A DNA stretch of 64,000 nt from Gordionus sp. m RMFG-2023 (GCF_954871325.1 NC_088775.1:10703561-10767560); one strand, 5' to 3'. Counted from the first letter of the stretch, positions 1 to 12,972 are shown. Notes: a model not told the origin generated them from the letters alone. A program made the numbers and translations.

Positions 1-360
1 GTCTAAATATATTTTAAAATCTTAAAAATATTCATGAAGTATTAAAGAAAACAATAATTCCTTACTTCTCTAGAAATGACAAAATTTTAAACTTTATTCT
101 TATTAGTATAGAGATTTTATTTTATATTGATTAGTCTATATAAAATATTAAAGATATTCATTAAGTAATAAACTGCAAATGTTAATAAAGAGCAGGAATA
201 TTTAATTATATTCTCATCAATAGGTATAAATTCTAACTTGCTTAGTCTAATAATATTCATTATGTATTAAACATCACCTTTACTTTCTCTGTAAATGTTA
301 ATAAAGACCAGAAAATATTTAAATAACTATAAATTACTTGCTCTAAAAATGTTTTTTTAT
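1..360. repeat. Degenerate tandem repeat, about three units of 115-130 bp
   Basis: Three successive blocks start near 1, 132 and 244 with gtcta and share, in the same order, an attcat...gta-taaa motif, a short C/T-rich stretch and tgttaataaagascag. Spacing is about 112-131 bp and the units are well diverged. The stretch may be a decayed satellite or the internal repeat of a transposon. No gene is seen in it. An open frame at 378-611 follows but has no recognisable family. Confidence 0.5.
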
Positions 361-747
361 TCATCTAGTAAAAAAATATGATAATAAATATAATGTATAA
401 TAAAAATAAATCTAAAATTTATGAAATTATCATACGTTTCTTTCCTAAAAGCTCCAAACACAAAATGACCGCTACTCAATTCAATTTTTGCCACTTCAAA
501 TACATTAATCGGCAGTCTATAGTATTAATGTCATTGGCTGAAATACCTAATTGCGCCGGTGCACTTTATATTGATATGAGGAAGGAGAAAATGTATACGT
601 GTCTAATTTGACGGAAGAATGAAAATGATAAAGATGCTAATATTCAGAATAAGGAAAAGGAGCCTGAACTTGACTTGCAAAAATAAAATGGGTAGGTAAG
701 ATGGTTAAGTTATTGCAAATATTTTCCTTATTTAAATCAGATATAAA

Positions 748-2097
748 TAGTGCTGTAAACATTTCTAAAAAGAATGCGTTCACGTTTACTTTCAAAAAAA
801 AGGAACGCTTGCATGTTCGCTCAAAATTTTATGATAAATTATTTTTAAAATTTAATTTAATATAAATAAATGTCATATATTTTATAACACAATATATTAG
901 ACATGTTAAAAATAATATAGTTTTATTTTGATAATATAATTATAATTTTTTCTTAATTTTTATTAACAATTGTTTTAAAATTTTTTATCTGATAGACAGG
1001 AACCCTTGGCATTTAATACGACATTAGCTATACTAAAAATGCGCTTTACAGGGGCAGTTGAGGGGATTGCTGTATTATACTTAATTAACAACTCTTTTAA
1101 CGTGAGGGATTTATTAAAAACATTTATTGTTTTGTCTTGAGATAAGTTATCCTCCAATCCATCCTCTACTTCCTCGTCATAAAAAAGTATATCTCGAAAT
1201 TAACAGTTCTTGCATTATCATTTCTAGGGTTTTCAGTGCATTTTTTCAATAATGTTATAAGTTTATTTTTCATAGATTCGTTCTGTGGAAGTTTTATCCA
1301 CGGCCATTGAAACTTGAATACTGGTTGCATAATTGCAGAAAAATCTTATTGATCTTTATATATATGTTCAAATCTTTTAAAAAATAAAATGTATGTATAA
1401 TTAATTTGATAGCGGTTTAATGCCTTTTATTAATCCCATTTAATGCTTCGTCTATCAAGGGTTGACCATATTTTAGGCCACTTTTTTAAAAATTTTAAAC
1501 TAACATTCGTTATTGCTGGCGTCAAATAGCCCAAATGCATTTTTTCTTCAAATTTAATGATTTTACTTAGTTATATTATATTATATAAAATAATTAATAT
1601 TAGTATAAAATGTCGTTTTAAATTGAAACTTGAAGATTTTGAAACATAATTTTTGCATTTTACATTTGGTAAGTATTGAATTAGTTCCTTCTGTAAAATA
1701 TTTAGCATATTTGGGCTATGGTGTTAATTCATCTGATTTTAAATTTTCAGAATCAGATGATGATGATGAAATAATAATATCCATGCTTATGTTTAATCTA
1801 TTAAATTAAAATATAAATAATAATATCCAAATTAATAAACTATAATAATGGCGTGTTAAAAAAATTGAAAAGTGAAAAAGAAAAAACAGAAGATTATAAA
1901 ATATAGGACTTTTTTCTTAAAAAATTCGGATTAATATTAAATTTTTCAATTAAATATAAATAAAAAGTGTTTTTTAAAATTGAAAGAACGTTAAATTCGA
2001 ACGCGTTCGTCATAAAAAAGGAACGCGTTCACGTCCATAGTTTGTCAAAAATAAAAGGAACGCCGTTCATCATTTCACGAACGCGTTTACAACACTA
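748..2097 (-). mobile_element. hAT DNA transposon relic with hATC dimerisation domain
   Basis: Imperfect terminal inverted repeats of the form tagtgytgtaaac lie at 748 and 2097, each followed inward by repeats of gaacgcgttc. The minus strand encodes pieces of a hAT transposase C-terminus: near 1470-1430 a QPLIDEALNGINKR segment, near 1330-1190 KFQWPWIKLPQN, and near 1120-990 the hATC dimerisation motif IPSTAPVKRIFSIA. The same three blocks occur in order in the larger hAT copies at 35-40 kb. The coding sequence is broken by stops and shifts and has lost its N-terminal half. No matching 8-bp target duplication was found, so the exact ends are uncertain. Confidence 0.7.
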
Positions 2098-2560
2098 CTC
2101 ATAATCCATCAATCTGACGCTTCTTTTGACATTAGCTCCAGAATCAGTTACCATCTGTATTATTTTGTTTTTAAATGGAATTCCTCTTATAATACTATCG
2201 ATCTCAGAAAATATGGTTTCGCCAGTTTGCTTTTGCGTCACGTTTCTAGTTGCTAAATATTTTAAATCAAAATTTTAATTTAAATGACGAAGACTAACGT
2301 GATATAATTTCGACGCTTGAAATGATCTGTCCATAGATCAAAAATTATAGAAGAAAATTTTGATCCTGAAATCAGATTTAAAAATACGCCTTTATAGAAT
2401 CAGATTTAAAAATACGCCTTTATAGATGAATAAAGATCATCTAATGAACCCCGACTAACGGCTGTCCTATCAAACAATTCTGACGAGGAATCAAATATCA
2501 TATTTATATTTTTTAGGCGATTTATTTTTTTAATAAGTCCTTTATTGTTTATAGAATCAA
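2098..2560 (-). pseudogene. hobo/Ac-like hAT transposase fragment
   Basis: On the minus strand, near 2345-2290, the translation reads DLWTDHFKRRNYITL, the segment with the first catalytic Asp of the hAT RNase-H-like fold. Near 2155-2100 it reads VTDSGANVKRSV, the second catalytic Asp block. Upstream, SRGSLDDLYSS lies near 2470-2420. The pieces are in correct family order but different frames. A 26-bp direct duplication (agatttaaaaatacgccttt repeated) lies at about 2366-2424. This subfamily differs from the other hATs here and directly abuts the relic ending at 2097, suggesting nesting. Confidence 0.6.
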
Positions 2561-2599
2561 ATGGCATTAAATTTAAACATCACATCAAAACATAATTTT

Positions 2600-3290
2600 G
2601 CCCTATTAGATTTTATATTTTTTTCATACATTAAACAGATTTTAAAAAACATTGAAATAATTAGAGCCGAAATGAAACAAATTTGAACTTAATTAATTTA
2701 ATATACCCAGTTATATATTAATAAGATACTTAAAAAACATCAATATAATTTTTTATTTTGAAATGTTCGGAGGCCGGCCGAATTATTTAAAGCTGAATAT
2801 TCTAAATCGTCACTATTATCTATAAAAATTAAAAATAACTTAAATATATTTAAGTAGCATAGAGCAATTATTACATTCATTCTATCATATTTTCTATTTT
2901 CATTTTTTCGATTCTTAGAGAATATATTTAGTAAAATGTTATTCAACTAATCATTATTTTATATGGTATTCAATCAAATTCAACAAAGATACACAGTTAA
3001 AATAAAATTCACTTTTAAGAGAAAAATTTATTTTAGATAACTATAATTTTATTTCCATTTTTCTCTGTCCCAAATTCAGGCAATTATGTATGTTGTCATG
3101 GAGAGAGGACAAAATGACTAATTCTAATATAAAAGACTATGTTACAAGAAGAACAGGAAATAAGTGAATTACCATAGAGCAGTCGAATTGAAGTGTTTTG
3201 ATAACTTACTCTTTTTACGACAAATGTGGATATAAGATAATTTGAAAAGTTATTATATACGAATTTCATATATGTTGAAAATTTTTTTTT
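2600..3290. other. No gene seen
   Basis: AT-rich DNA without an open frame, splice-bounded exon or repeat that I can support. The open frame at 2740-2946 on the minus strand has no coding character. Confidence 0.4.
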
Positions 3291-3292
3291 AA

Positions 3293-5107
3293 GCCAAGGC
3301 CGTAGAAAAATTTGACGCCTGACCGATTTAAAGAAATCCAGGGAAAATCTGGGCCGAGCCCGAAATATAAAACCGCCGAGCCCTAAATTTTCTTCAAATC
3401 CGGGCCTGGCCTTGCAAACCTCATTTGAAATGATTTGGCATTTTTATATGCGAATTATATTTAGAAAGAAAATTATAAAAAAAAATATTACTATAAAGAT
3501 GTGCAATCAATTGAAATCAATCAAATCAATATTAAATTATTCCAAAATAAAATTTCAAGTTTATCATTTATTATTAAATATTAGACAGAACAGATGTTAC
3601 TAAAATGTAAAAATAAATAAACTCAATCAAGAATTTTAAAAAAGAATCTTTACTTTAAAAAAAGTATATTTTAAAATTTAATTATTGTTGTTACATATTG
3701 AAATGAATTTGGTTAAATCCTTGTTTTCTTATTATTTATTTTACTGAATATCGCGATCTTGAAATTCTTAAAAATTGTTTGTTTCAGGTAAAATATAAAA
3801 ATTTTATGTTAAATAAGACCTTCAGACCTGTGTAAAACGGCTAGATTGGAGCCGATTTAAAAAAATGGCAGACAGTTATTGTCCAAGCCTCGAGATTTCG
3901 CGAATATATCCAAATCGTTGTGCCATTTATGAGTGAAATCTTTAGATTTGCTTATTTTTCTGGGTAAAATATCGAGTCGTTTTTTAAAAATCGGCTCACC
4001 AATTATTTAACAACACTAATCCAGATTATTTTGACCCCAAAGCCTCCTCAGGCGCGTACACAGCGGGAGGCTGGGAAACAAATCCCTCCACCCCCCCCCC
4101 TCCCAAAGCCAAAAAATAAGATGCCGGATTATATTTTTCAAAAATATTATTGTTAATATTAATTAATATTTGTTAATATTTATTCCTATCTCATATATAT
4201 ATTTAATTACATATATTTATCACATTCATCTACTAAGTTATTTTATCAATTAATTTCGATTTCAAGTTTTCCTTGGCGTAATTTACCTATTATATTCAAA
4301 TATTAGTGGCGTAATATTTATCTAAATTTCTAGTCAAATAATAATTATATCTGAAACTCCTTATCTGACAGGGAGAAAGGAATTGCAAGCTTGTCCAACG
4401 AAATCGAGTCTCCGCCATCAAGCAGTAACAGCTTTTATGGAGTTAGAAGAGCCGATTATTAATGCTATTACTGAATTATCGTAATGGTTTGAAAGAAATA
4501 TTTCCTCAGAAGCAAGAATTGGATTCAATACTTATTCCAAAATTTTTTTTTTATTAGAATGTATTATTTAATTATACAACTATTTTATGTAATACTTTTC
4601 AAAAACATGACATTGACTTGATTAAGAAGATTAGAATAGCGGAGAGCATTTTATTAGAACTAAAAGAAATTAGAGCTAATGTTGATGAAATTTTTTATTT
4701 TATATGTTATTGATGAGTCAAAAGCAGAGCTATACGTGAATCCAGGGCCAGAAATTTTCTTAAGGGGGAGGGGTGAAACATGGAGCCTAAAATATTTTTT
4801 TGTGATTGGATTCAATTTTAATAGAGGAGATCATTTCCTGGTTTTAAGATATCGAAGTCAAAATATTATAATGAAATGTTAAGAAATCCTGATTTATATA
4901 AATGTAGAGGTTTAATAAATTGGGTTTTTATCCTTTGAAAAAAGAGGGATGTAGAAGCTTAAAATTCGTTATAACTTTCCGACCCGAATCCGGCCCGAAC
5001 TAATATTTTTTAAGCGGGTAAGGCCTTAGAAATTTTTTAAAATATATCTAAATTTATCAATTTTTCGGGCCGGGCCGGGCTTGAAAAATTAGGCCCGATG
5101 CAGATCA
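3293..5107 (+). mobile_element. hAT-like element with GGGCC-rich ends
   Basis: GC-rich blocks lie at 3300-3420 (gggcctggcc) and 4980-5100 (cgggccgggccggg). The right one ends gatctgcatcgggc-like on the reverse strand, as do other hAT ends in the window. Between them, near 4370-4480, the plus strand reads RHQAVTAFMELEEPIINA, which resembles the helical insertion region of hAT transposases, followed near 4600-4700 by RIAESILLELKEIRA. The left border is vague and the coding part is short and broken. A separate hairpin MITE (about 3827-4017) and a poly-C tract (4087-4103) lie inside it. Confidence 0.45.
3827..4017. repeat. Hairpin MITE, ~200-bp hAT-like family (copy 1)
   Basis: The ends read ctgtgtaaaacgg and aacaacacta, and the body folds back on itself: agattggagccgattt pairs with the aatcggctcac side. 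The family consensus starts tagtgttgttaaacggct and ends with its inverse. Its middle carries the conserved words gccatctatgagcaaaatct and ggcttgcataatatttt. Eight more copies are listed below. Confidence 0.65.
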
Positions 5108-5471
5108 CTAATTTACATTATATCAATATTAAAATATATATATATATGTAAAATCATTCAATTATAAATTTTATTTGTAATTTACTACGAAAAGGTATTT
5201 ATTTTTTAGAGTTAAATTATAAATAAAAAGCATAACTTTAATTAAACAACTGATTAAACATGGAATTTTAATAAATCCCCAAATATAAAGGAATCTGAAC
5301 TTTAGTTTAAAATATTTTTGTAGAGATAATCTATAAAGAGAGAAATTAGCCTGTTTAAATCTAATTATTTAAATTTCTAAGGTGCTGGGTTCAAGTGTTG
5401 AGTGGTTTTCGTGTTGCCGGCGTTTCTTCAAATTTGAATTTAATCTTTTTTTAAAATTATATTTTAAAAAG

Positions 5472-8400
5472 ATGAAGGAAGATGAAAATTCGCTTTATTT
5501 ACCAAAGTTTTTATCTCCTTTCGAATCGCTCCCCAACGTAATTGAAGAGGAATACGCAGATTTTCAAAGCCCAATATCGCCTGCCGATGACGAAAATATC
5601 AAATCGGAATGGTTTCATAAGGACAAACCATTGAAAATAGGTTATTTAAAAAAAAGTACATAAGCTATGTTCTGTTTCGACTTATCTTTGATACTTATTG
5701 AATTTTGAAATAGTTTTGGTTTGTTATAAGTGATTGGTGGCATTTTTTTTTTCAGTCGAAGCTATATTCCCTTTGGATATAAGTCAAACCAGAACACAGC
5801 CATAGCACGTTTTGTTTTAATTTATTTAACTGCCATTGCCAAATGAATAGAATAAAATGGTTCCGAATGAGTTAATTGTATTTCTTATATAAAGACTTAA
5901 TATCTTTACAAGATTAAGTATAATGTCAATATTTTAACTATAGATATAATTAGCTTGACTTAAGGAACTCATTTAAAATATCATGCTAGAGTGAGCTAGG
6001 AGATGTAAATAGCTTCACGAGTAATTCATGCTCAAATGCAAATAAATAAATTATATATAATTTAGGCTCAAGATATGATGCATTTTTGGAAGATGGAGTC
6101 GTGGGTTTATGCATCAATCCTGTCTACGAATCAGATTCAGGTGACTATACTTGCGTTTTAACTAATAAACATGGTTCAGCCAAGCAAAGTGCTACACTTA
6201 CATGCATAGGTATAAAATGATATAAATAATGAGTCAAATTTTTCTTAAATTTTAAAATACATTTTTTTGTATCTTTTTACATCCTTTGTAACTATAACAA
6301 TTTCATAGATTAACATTTTTAAGAAATTATTTTATAAAAAATAGGGATACTTTAAATTAAATAAGTCTTTTCATTTCATATTCTCGTTTGATGGGAGGAT
6401 AACAAGCGTATTTAAAACAAATCAAAAAATTAGGGTTGCTAGAGTTAGGAAAATGACGATTCTATGTGATGAGGGGCGAATGCTACCTCGACGCGTCTAA
6501 ATTTCCTATTAGCGCACTTAAAATTTTTTATATTTGGGCTTGTATATATATTAACATGTCTGCGCTTAGTTGCGCCACAAAGTATATAGGTATGATCAGG
6601 GTTCAAATTATATATAAAAACATAATTTTTTAGACAAAAGCAAACCCATCAATAGACATCCATTTCGTCGATCCAGTATCCAAGAAATAGATACATTTCC
6701 TGTTTCCGGGAAAAATAATGATTTAATATCCGCGCCTACAAAAGAGCCCGATCTCATCTTAACGCGACCTTTAAATCCTAATTACACTGTTAACGAAAAC
6801 GAAAATATAATCCTAGATTTCGTGATAGATGTCTCAATCGAAAACCTGAACGCCAATTGGAACGTCGAATGGTTTCACAACGGAAACCCATTACTATCAG
6901 GTATATAGCTATATTGTATATTTATTTTAAAAAATAATGGGATAGTATTTTAATAACCATATGTGTCTCATAATCAATGATAATCATAATAACAATATGA
7001 AGTAAAAGCTTAAGTAAATGGAAATATATGTTATAAATATTTTACAGCCCCCCCACCCCACCCCCCTCCCCCCCCTTGGGTTTTAACAAATTTTAAAAAT
7101 TTAAATCATTTGTAAATCGATGTTTGTTTTTTAAATTTTGTAAGTCTTGATGCCAGATTTGTATTCTAATTTTACATAAACTTTTGGAAGTACTCATAAT
7201 TTATAACAGGTGGTCAAAATGATAAAATCTTAATTTCAAACCCGGCTCAGGACTAGTGTTGTTAAACTGCCCAAATTTTGAAAACGGATAACCCAATATC
7301 TTAGCTAAAAATATTGTGCAATCTTAGAGAATTATTTTTGGTTGGACATCTATTAACGAAATCTTGAGGACTGCATAATATTATTTTGGCTAAAATCTTA
7401 ATTTAAGATAAGCTAAATCGAGCCGTTTGACAAACACTACCCAGGAGCTTTTTGGCCCGGCATGGATTTTTTATTTTACTATAATTGATCATTTTTCGGC
7501 CTAGTCAGGAATTTAAATTTCGTTTATTTTGAATAACTTTTTTAGCTTGCATTTTGTAAATTTTCCAAAATGAAATTTTAAATTATTATTTTAATAATCA
7601 TGATAGATTTTCGCAAATTTTTATTTGTATAATAGCGAAATCTTTATAGGAATTTGAAAAAAAGATGAAGAGAGGAGAATAAATTGGAAAGAAAACCCTA
7701 TTTGTTTGAACCAGGAATTCGGAAGAACAATGCTCTTTCTCTCATTCCCACTCGTCCCGACAAAAAACGTTCCCAGAATTTTTTTAAATTTTCTAGGATG
7801 TGCTACTTTTTCGATATTATTACTTATCCCATTTTCTGATTGAGATTAAGCAGAGATTTTAAACTCTTGCGACTGAACTAAAAATTTTTTGGGACCCGTA
7901 AAGTGGTATTATTATATTTAAATAATTTAATTATCCAAAATATTTTTAGAAACACTAGCAAAATAAATAAATTCGATATATTTTTTTTAAGGTGACCGAT
8001 TCAAACCAATATTCGAATATGGAATAATCGGTCTTAAAATATCAAAAGTTTCTACGTGCGATAAAGGGCGATACGTTGTTAAGGTATACGACAAGACAAA
8101 AAATGGTAAAATCTTACTCAAAGAATTCGAGACGTTTCTGACAGTTAACAGTAATAATAAATTAAATTATTTAACTTATTGCAGATATCTTAGTTATCAA
8201 GATTTCATTTTTTTAATATAAGTAAATAAATTAAACCTCCATATTTTTGAACCAAGTTTATTTGTTGAAAATCATCATAATTTAAATTAAATAACATTTA
8301 CGCATTTTTAAGGTTACATTTTTTAAAAGAAGATAATCATTTCTTTTTCATTTTCTTTTAGAACCATATATATATATATATATTAGAGACCTGTAGGTCC

Positions 8401-11400
8401 GGCCCTAAACCCGGCGCGGGTAAATTTTTTAATGGGAATTACTTTCCGCTTACCGCTTAAATGATTTTATATATTTAAAATGTTTGTTTTGCTATATATT
8501 CCAGAGATTACTTGCAGTCCATTTGCATGGCCCGGCCCTGATTTTTTAAAATATATTATATTTATTTTTAATTTTTATAGCTAATAATGCCTATTTAAAA
8601 TATTTGGTTTCAAAATATACGGCCTCAAAAAAATATAAGCGGAAAATAATTTTCCAGGAAAAAAATCCCCAATAATAATTCTTAGAAAATAATTTTCCGG
8701 AATTGATTTCTCAAAATTTTAAATATATTATTTGAGGATTTTTATTCCATGGATATATTTATAGGGAATTCTTTCTCCTATTTTATTAATTTCGTAATTT
8801 TTATTATCTTAAAAAACGGGGATTTTTTTTCCGGGGAATTATTTTCCTTTTCTTAGATTTAGAGGAAGGTAGAAGTAGAAAAAAAATGTAAAAAAACAAT
8901 AAATTGCTTTTTTTGTATTTCAATTAGTCCAAGAAAGAAAAACATTTTTGTCCTTCAATGTTTTCTTATTTTTCTATATCAATTCTTTGGTACTAATTTT
9001 ATTATTTTGAGGACTTCTTTGTGTACTAATTTTATTAATTTGAAGACTAATTTAAATTTATTTTTGCTAACCTTGGATTTTTAAAAAAGAAATAGTTAAA
9101 AGTATCAAGATACAAAAAGATTGTATCGGTATCTCATCTAGAAAGATTTTACATATATTTTGTAAACTTACATAAAGATTTTTTTCCCATTAATTTAAAT
9201 TGTTATTCAAGGTAAAAATATTTAGAAGGTTTATTTTGCTGAATAGTTGTATATTAATACGCTGAAAAAAAAGGTAAATCTACCTTGGACGGGTCTAATA
9301 TAGATATAAAAATCTCGCAAATGCTACTAGACTCCACAAAAAAAAATTCAAGTTATGTTAAACAGGAGATTGCAGTCGCAGGGAAGGGGTATAAAAACCT
9401 GCTTCTGCGCGTCTAAAAATTTATCTAATTAGGGCGCCTAAAGTATTTTATATTTGGGCAGAACCTACTGATGAGTCGAATCTCATCTTAACGCGGCCTT
9501 TAGATGCTAATTACACGGCGAATGAAAACGAAAATATAATGCTGGATTTAGCGATAGATGTCTCAATCGAAAATCTAAACGCTAATTGGGACGTCGAATG
9601 GTTTCACAACGGAACCCCATTACTATCTGGTACATAATTATTAAAAATTAATTGAATGGTATTTAAATAACTGTTTTATACAACCGGGTGATAATCATTC
9701 ATAATCATATATGAAGGCTCCGATGGCAAATATTTAGGGGCTTCGTGCCCTGTCCGCCCCCTCCCCTCCTAATCAGTGGAGCTAATATATCACAGATAAG
9801 AAATGTTTTGCTTTAAGTGTGTATATATCACTACGCTAATAAAAAAATCGTAAAAGATGTAGCCGGGAAAAGATAAACGGGTCTGTAGCTTTTAAAATTG
9901 ACGCCAATTTAATTTTAACAAAATTTATTGGCGTCCACGTTAAAAGATACAAAGAAAAAGAAAAATAGCCTACTAAGACGTGGCCTTGATTAAATAATAA
10001 TTAATTTTTCAGTGATATTATATTATAAATAATATAGGTTCAATTGGAGAATATTGTCTTTACACAGCTGATTTATTTAAATTTCTATTTGTCTATCTAT
10101 AATCACAGCAATCCTCTTTTAATTTATTCACCCTATTTAGTAATTCCCTACTAATGAGCAATCCTTCGTTGAGAAATTATCATTAAGGATAATGAAATTA
10201 TAAAATGGGAAATGTTTGTATCGATTTTATCATTTGGAGTTCACAGTTTAAAACGGGAGGGAACCTCCTCCACCCTCTATAACCTGTCCCAAAGGATAAC
10301 TAACAAGCCCGCCCATTGTGTGACTTTCGTTAACCCGCCAATGGTTTTGGGGGAAAAATTAATTGTGCGCCCATGGCTTTTAAAAAATGCTGCCCTAAAA
10401 TTCTTCCTGATAATATTTATATTTATAAAATAAGAATAATAATGAATTCATGTTCTCTGGATTCAAACAAGTTCTCTTTTGACCCAGAAATTCGCAATGT
10501 CAAGACTTCGGCCTGAAGGAATAGGTTGCTGGGATGGCTATATTCTTCTTAATTTAAAAATTTATTTAAAAATTAAGCGTACACATTTCATATCAAACCA
10601 GTACTTTTAAATTATATTTTGTTATGATTGGGCACAGCGCCTCCCCTCTGTCACAATTTCATCTTTCCATCTGTTGTAATTCAATGTTGAAGTGAATTAT
10701 ATTCATTTATAACTTGTATTCAATATAGAAAAGAAATTTTTTAAATGAAATAATTTGATATCGTTGAGTAACACTCAGGAATGGGAGTCCCATTTTGTAA
10801 TTTTTTTTTAATAAGCTACTTTATTAATTATAAAATTTAGAACTGGAGTTATAAAGATATTTCATTTTGTTATCTATTTTTTTGATTTATTATTCTTTTT
10901 TCCCCAAATAATTGATTTGATATTGAGTTTATATCTTCATTAACAAAAATAATTACTTTAAGGCGATCGATACAAAGCAATATTTGAGTATGGAATAATT
11001 GGTCTTAAAATATCAAAAGTCTCTCCTTGCGATAACGGAAAATACTGCGTTAAAGTTTACGATAAGACAGAGAATGGAAAAATCTTACTCGGAGAATACG
11101 AAACGTATCTGACTGTCAACAGTATAAAATAATCAAAATATATGTATTTTTTATGGACATGTGATTTCCAAGAGAGGGCGAACTGACTATCCCTTGCTAG
11201 TCAAATTAGATTTTCACCCCCCCCCCCCTCCCCAATTAAGATTGTTAACAATTTTTGCCAAATTGTTAATCCATCGTTTTTTGATTAACTATTCAACAAA
11301 TTGGAGATTAATTTTTTTTTTACAAGTTCTAGAGAATTATATAAGAAACATTTTTTAACCTTACACACTTATAAAACCTAATTTATCAACCTGTTTGAAT

Positions 11401-11729
11401 TTATAAATAATTTAATGAGCTGTTTTATTATCCGTTTATTTATTCCGGTTTTTTAAATTTGAAGACTGAGGTCGGGACCATAGCCTTCACTGCCTATCAT
11501 GATTACTTTAAAATAATAATTTATTTATGATAATAATATTAATTTTTTTCAAGTCGAATCTAACGTACTTAGTGATCCCATTTGTGTGAATAGCTTAAAA
11601 CAAATCAAGCAATTAGAGGCATGGGAAAATCCTAGTACAAGATATGCTCTTTTACACCCCGGTCGACCTTTACCGCGACCCGATATTATAAAGGAACTTA
11701 TAAGACGAAGAAAATCGGCAAAATCATGA
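5472..11729 (+). CDS. I-set immunoglobulin-domain protein, seven exons, 413 aa
   Basis: Exons are 5472-5640, 6066-6209, 6634-6900, 7992-8150, 9462-9629, 10963-11121 and 11554-11729. All introns are phase 1 with GT...AG borders, and the sum is 414 codons including the stop. Each Ig domain is encoded by two exons split after the W-F-h-n-G strand (SEWFHKDKPL, VEWFHNGNPLLSG, VEWFHNGTPLLSG). The second half carries the F-strand (SGDYTC, CDKGRYVVKVYD, CDNGKYCVKVYD). There is no signal peptide, and most canonical disulphide Cys are absent, as in intracellular I-set domains of titin-like muscle proteins. Domains 2 and 3 are near-identical. The tail (HPGRPLPRPD...RRRKSAKS) is basic. The start at 5472 has an A-rich context; an in-frame ATG at 5382 would add 30 residues. 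AATAAA lies at about 11783. I do not recognise a specific orthologue. Confidence 0.8.
7048..7077. repeat. Poly-C tract in intron 3 of the Ig gene
   Basis: A nearly pure run of C with a few A and T. On the minus strand it forms at least four G-runs of four or more, so it could fold as a G-quadruplex. It contrasts strongly with the surrounding AT-rich DNA. Confidence 0.8.
7254..7439. repeat. Hairpin MITE (copy 2)
   Basis: Starts tagtgttgttaaac and ends gtttgacaaacacta. The internal words gacatctattaacgaaatct and ggactgcataatatt match the family. It lies in intron 3 of the Ig gene. Confidence 0.75.
8151..9461. other. Intron 4 of the Ig gene, with hAT-end fragments
   Basis: Contains two direct, GC-rich hAT-type ends: agagacctgtaggtccggcc at 8385-8420 and cagagattacttgcagtcc followed by ggcccggccctg at 8502-8546. 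Its last 85 bp (9375-9461) resemble 6470-6560 of intron 2, as expected if introns were duplicated together with the Ig exons. Confidence 0.5.
9630..10962. other. Intron 5 of the Ig gene, no internal gene
   Basis: AT-rich, with a moderately GC-rich patch at 10230-10380 that contains an open frame (10212-10433) without recognisable domains. A short inverted motif (gtagccgggaaaag ... cgggtctgtagc) lies at 9860-9893. Confidence 0.4.
11217..11233. repeat. Poly-C tract in the last intron of the Ig gene
   Basis: Seventeen bases, almost all C. The duplicated intron copy at 13060-13120 lacks it, so the tract either expanded after the duplication or was lost from the copy. Confidence 0.8.
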
Positions 11730-11782
11730 AATTCAAAACTGATTAAAATTTCTATACTTTTAGAAAATAATAATAATATTGA

Positions 11783-11788
11783 AATAAA
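11783..11788 (+). promoter_or_regulatory. Candidate poly(A) signal of the Ig gene
   Basis: AATAAA 54 bp after the stop codon. Position and spacing fit, but the hexamer is common in AT-rich DNA. Confidence 0.4.
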
Positions 11789-12659
11789 AAATCCTTCCTT
11801 ATTTTGGCAGATGAAGATTATATATATATTATCATCATTTGCTTAGAAAAATAATACAAAAAAGTTAGTATTCAAATGAATGCACTAATTGATTTACATC
11901 GGTTTAATAAATATATATATTTTTTATTTCAAACAATTCTGTAAATAACATATTTATTTAAAAATAATGATTAGATTCAATTTATTTTAAAATATCATAC
12001 TATAAATCGGTAACGATTTTTTTTATTGATGTATACAATTATAAAACCGGCGAAATTATCTGTGATATAAATTTATCATATTTTTATAAAATCTGTATCT
12101 ATAGTATCGAGAGAAAATAACAATTATGTTGTCAAATAAATAATTTAAACAACTTGGTATGGATTTTTTTTTCGGATACAAAGTTTTATTATTTTTATTT
12201 TCCAAATAATTTGACGCTAAAAAAATTAACGAATATTTGTAAACTCAAAACAGAGTTTTGAAATCTGGTTCAAAATAAAATATTCAAAGAAAGTAAATTT
12301 TTTTTAGACTCAAGCAAAATTTTTAATCAATCAATTTTTTCCAAAAATTCCAAATCGTTATTGTATTGTGATTTTTACTTACAAAATATTTTGCATGATG
12401 GAAATCACAAATTCGAAAAAAATTATTTGTTGTTAAATTTTTGGGGAATAGAATTTTCAACGTGCTCATTTGAAGTTTTTTGTTAACCACTGTCTATAAA
12501 TAACGTGTATTAAAATTTTTTAAAATATTTAAATATCTTTTTATATTAATAAAAAATTGATTTTATAAAAAATATGAAAAGCTTTCGTGGTTGATCTGAA
12601 TTAAAATTTGGCTAAAATTATTCATAAAATATATTCTTTCCATTTTAAGAAAAATTTTT

Positions 12660-12790
12660 AAGTAATAAGTAACATTTTGCGTTACCGTTACTCAAAATAA
12701 TAAACACGTTACTCGTTACCATTTGAAATAAGTAAGGATTGGCGTTCCTCTTTCTCAGAAAAGGTAACGCCATAAGTAACGATAATATTA
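12660..12790. repeat. hAT-type end with GTTACTCGTTAC subterminal repeats
   Basis: Direct and inverted copies of gtaacg/cgttac crowd into about 120 bp (gcgttaccgttactc, cacgttactcgttacc, ggtaacgccataagtaacg). This is the pattern of subterminal transposase-binding repeats in some hAT families. A similar word, gggttactcgttatt, occurs at 21440. No matching opposite end was identified. Confidence 0.4.
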
Positions 12791-12810
12791 CATCTTCATT
12801 AATACTTTAA

Positions 12811-12972
12811 GGCGACCGATACAAAGCAATATTTTAGTAAGGAATCATCGCTCTTAACATATCTAAAGTTTCTCCTTGCGATAACGAAAAATACTGTTAA
12901 AGTATACGCTAAGACAGAAAATGGAAAATCTCACAGGATACGGAACGTATCGACTGTTAACGCTATAAAAAA
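12811..12972 (+). pseudogene. Decayed copy of Ig-gene exon 6
   Basis: Closely resembles exon 6 (10963-11121), preserving the acceptor ttaag and the GDRYKAIF and ISKVSPCDN segments. It carries in-frame stops soon after KAIF and several small deletions. It belongs to a tandem duplication of the gene's 3' end. The matching intron piece follows at 13040-13120, and the matching last exon lies beyond the inserted transposon at 18940-19090. Confidence 0.8.

Noticed and set aside
378-611. Open frame on plus, 77 codons
   Set aside because: Some residues look protein-like (HKMTATQFNF, IPNCAGALYIDM), but there are no splice partners, no domain and no neighbouring exon.
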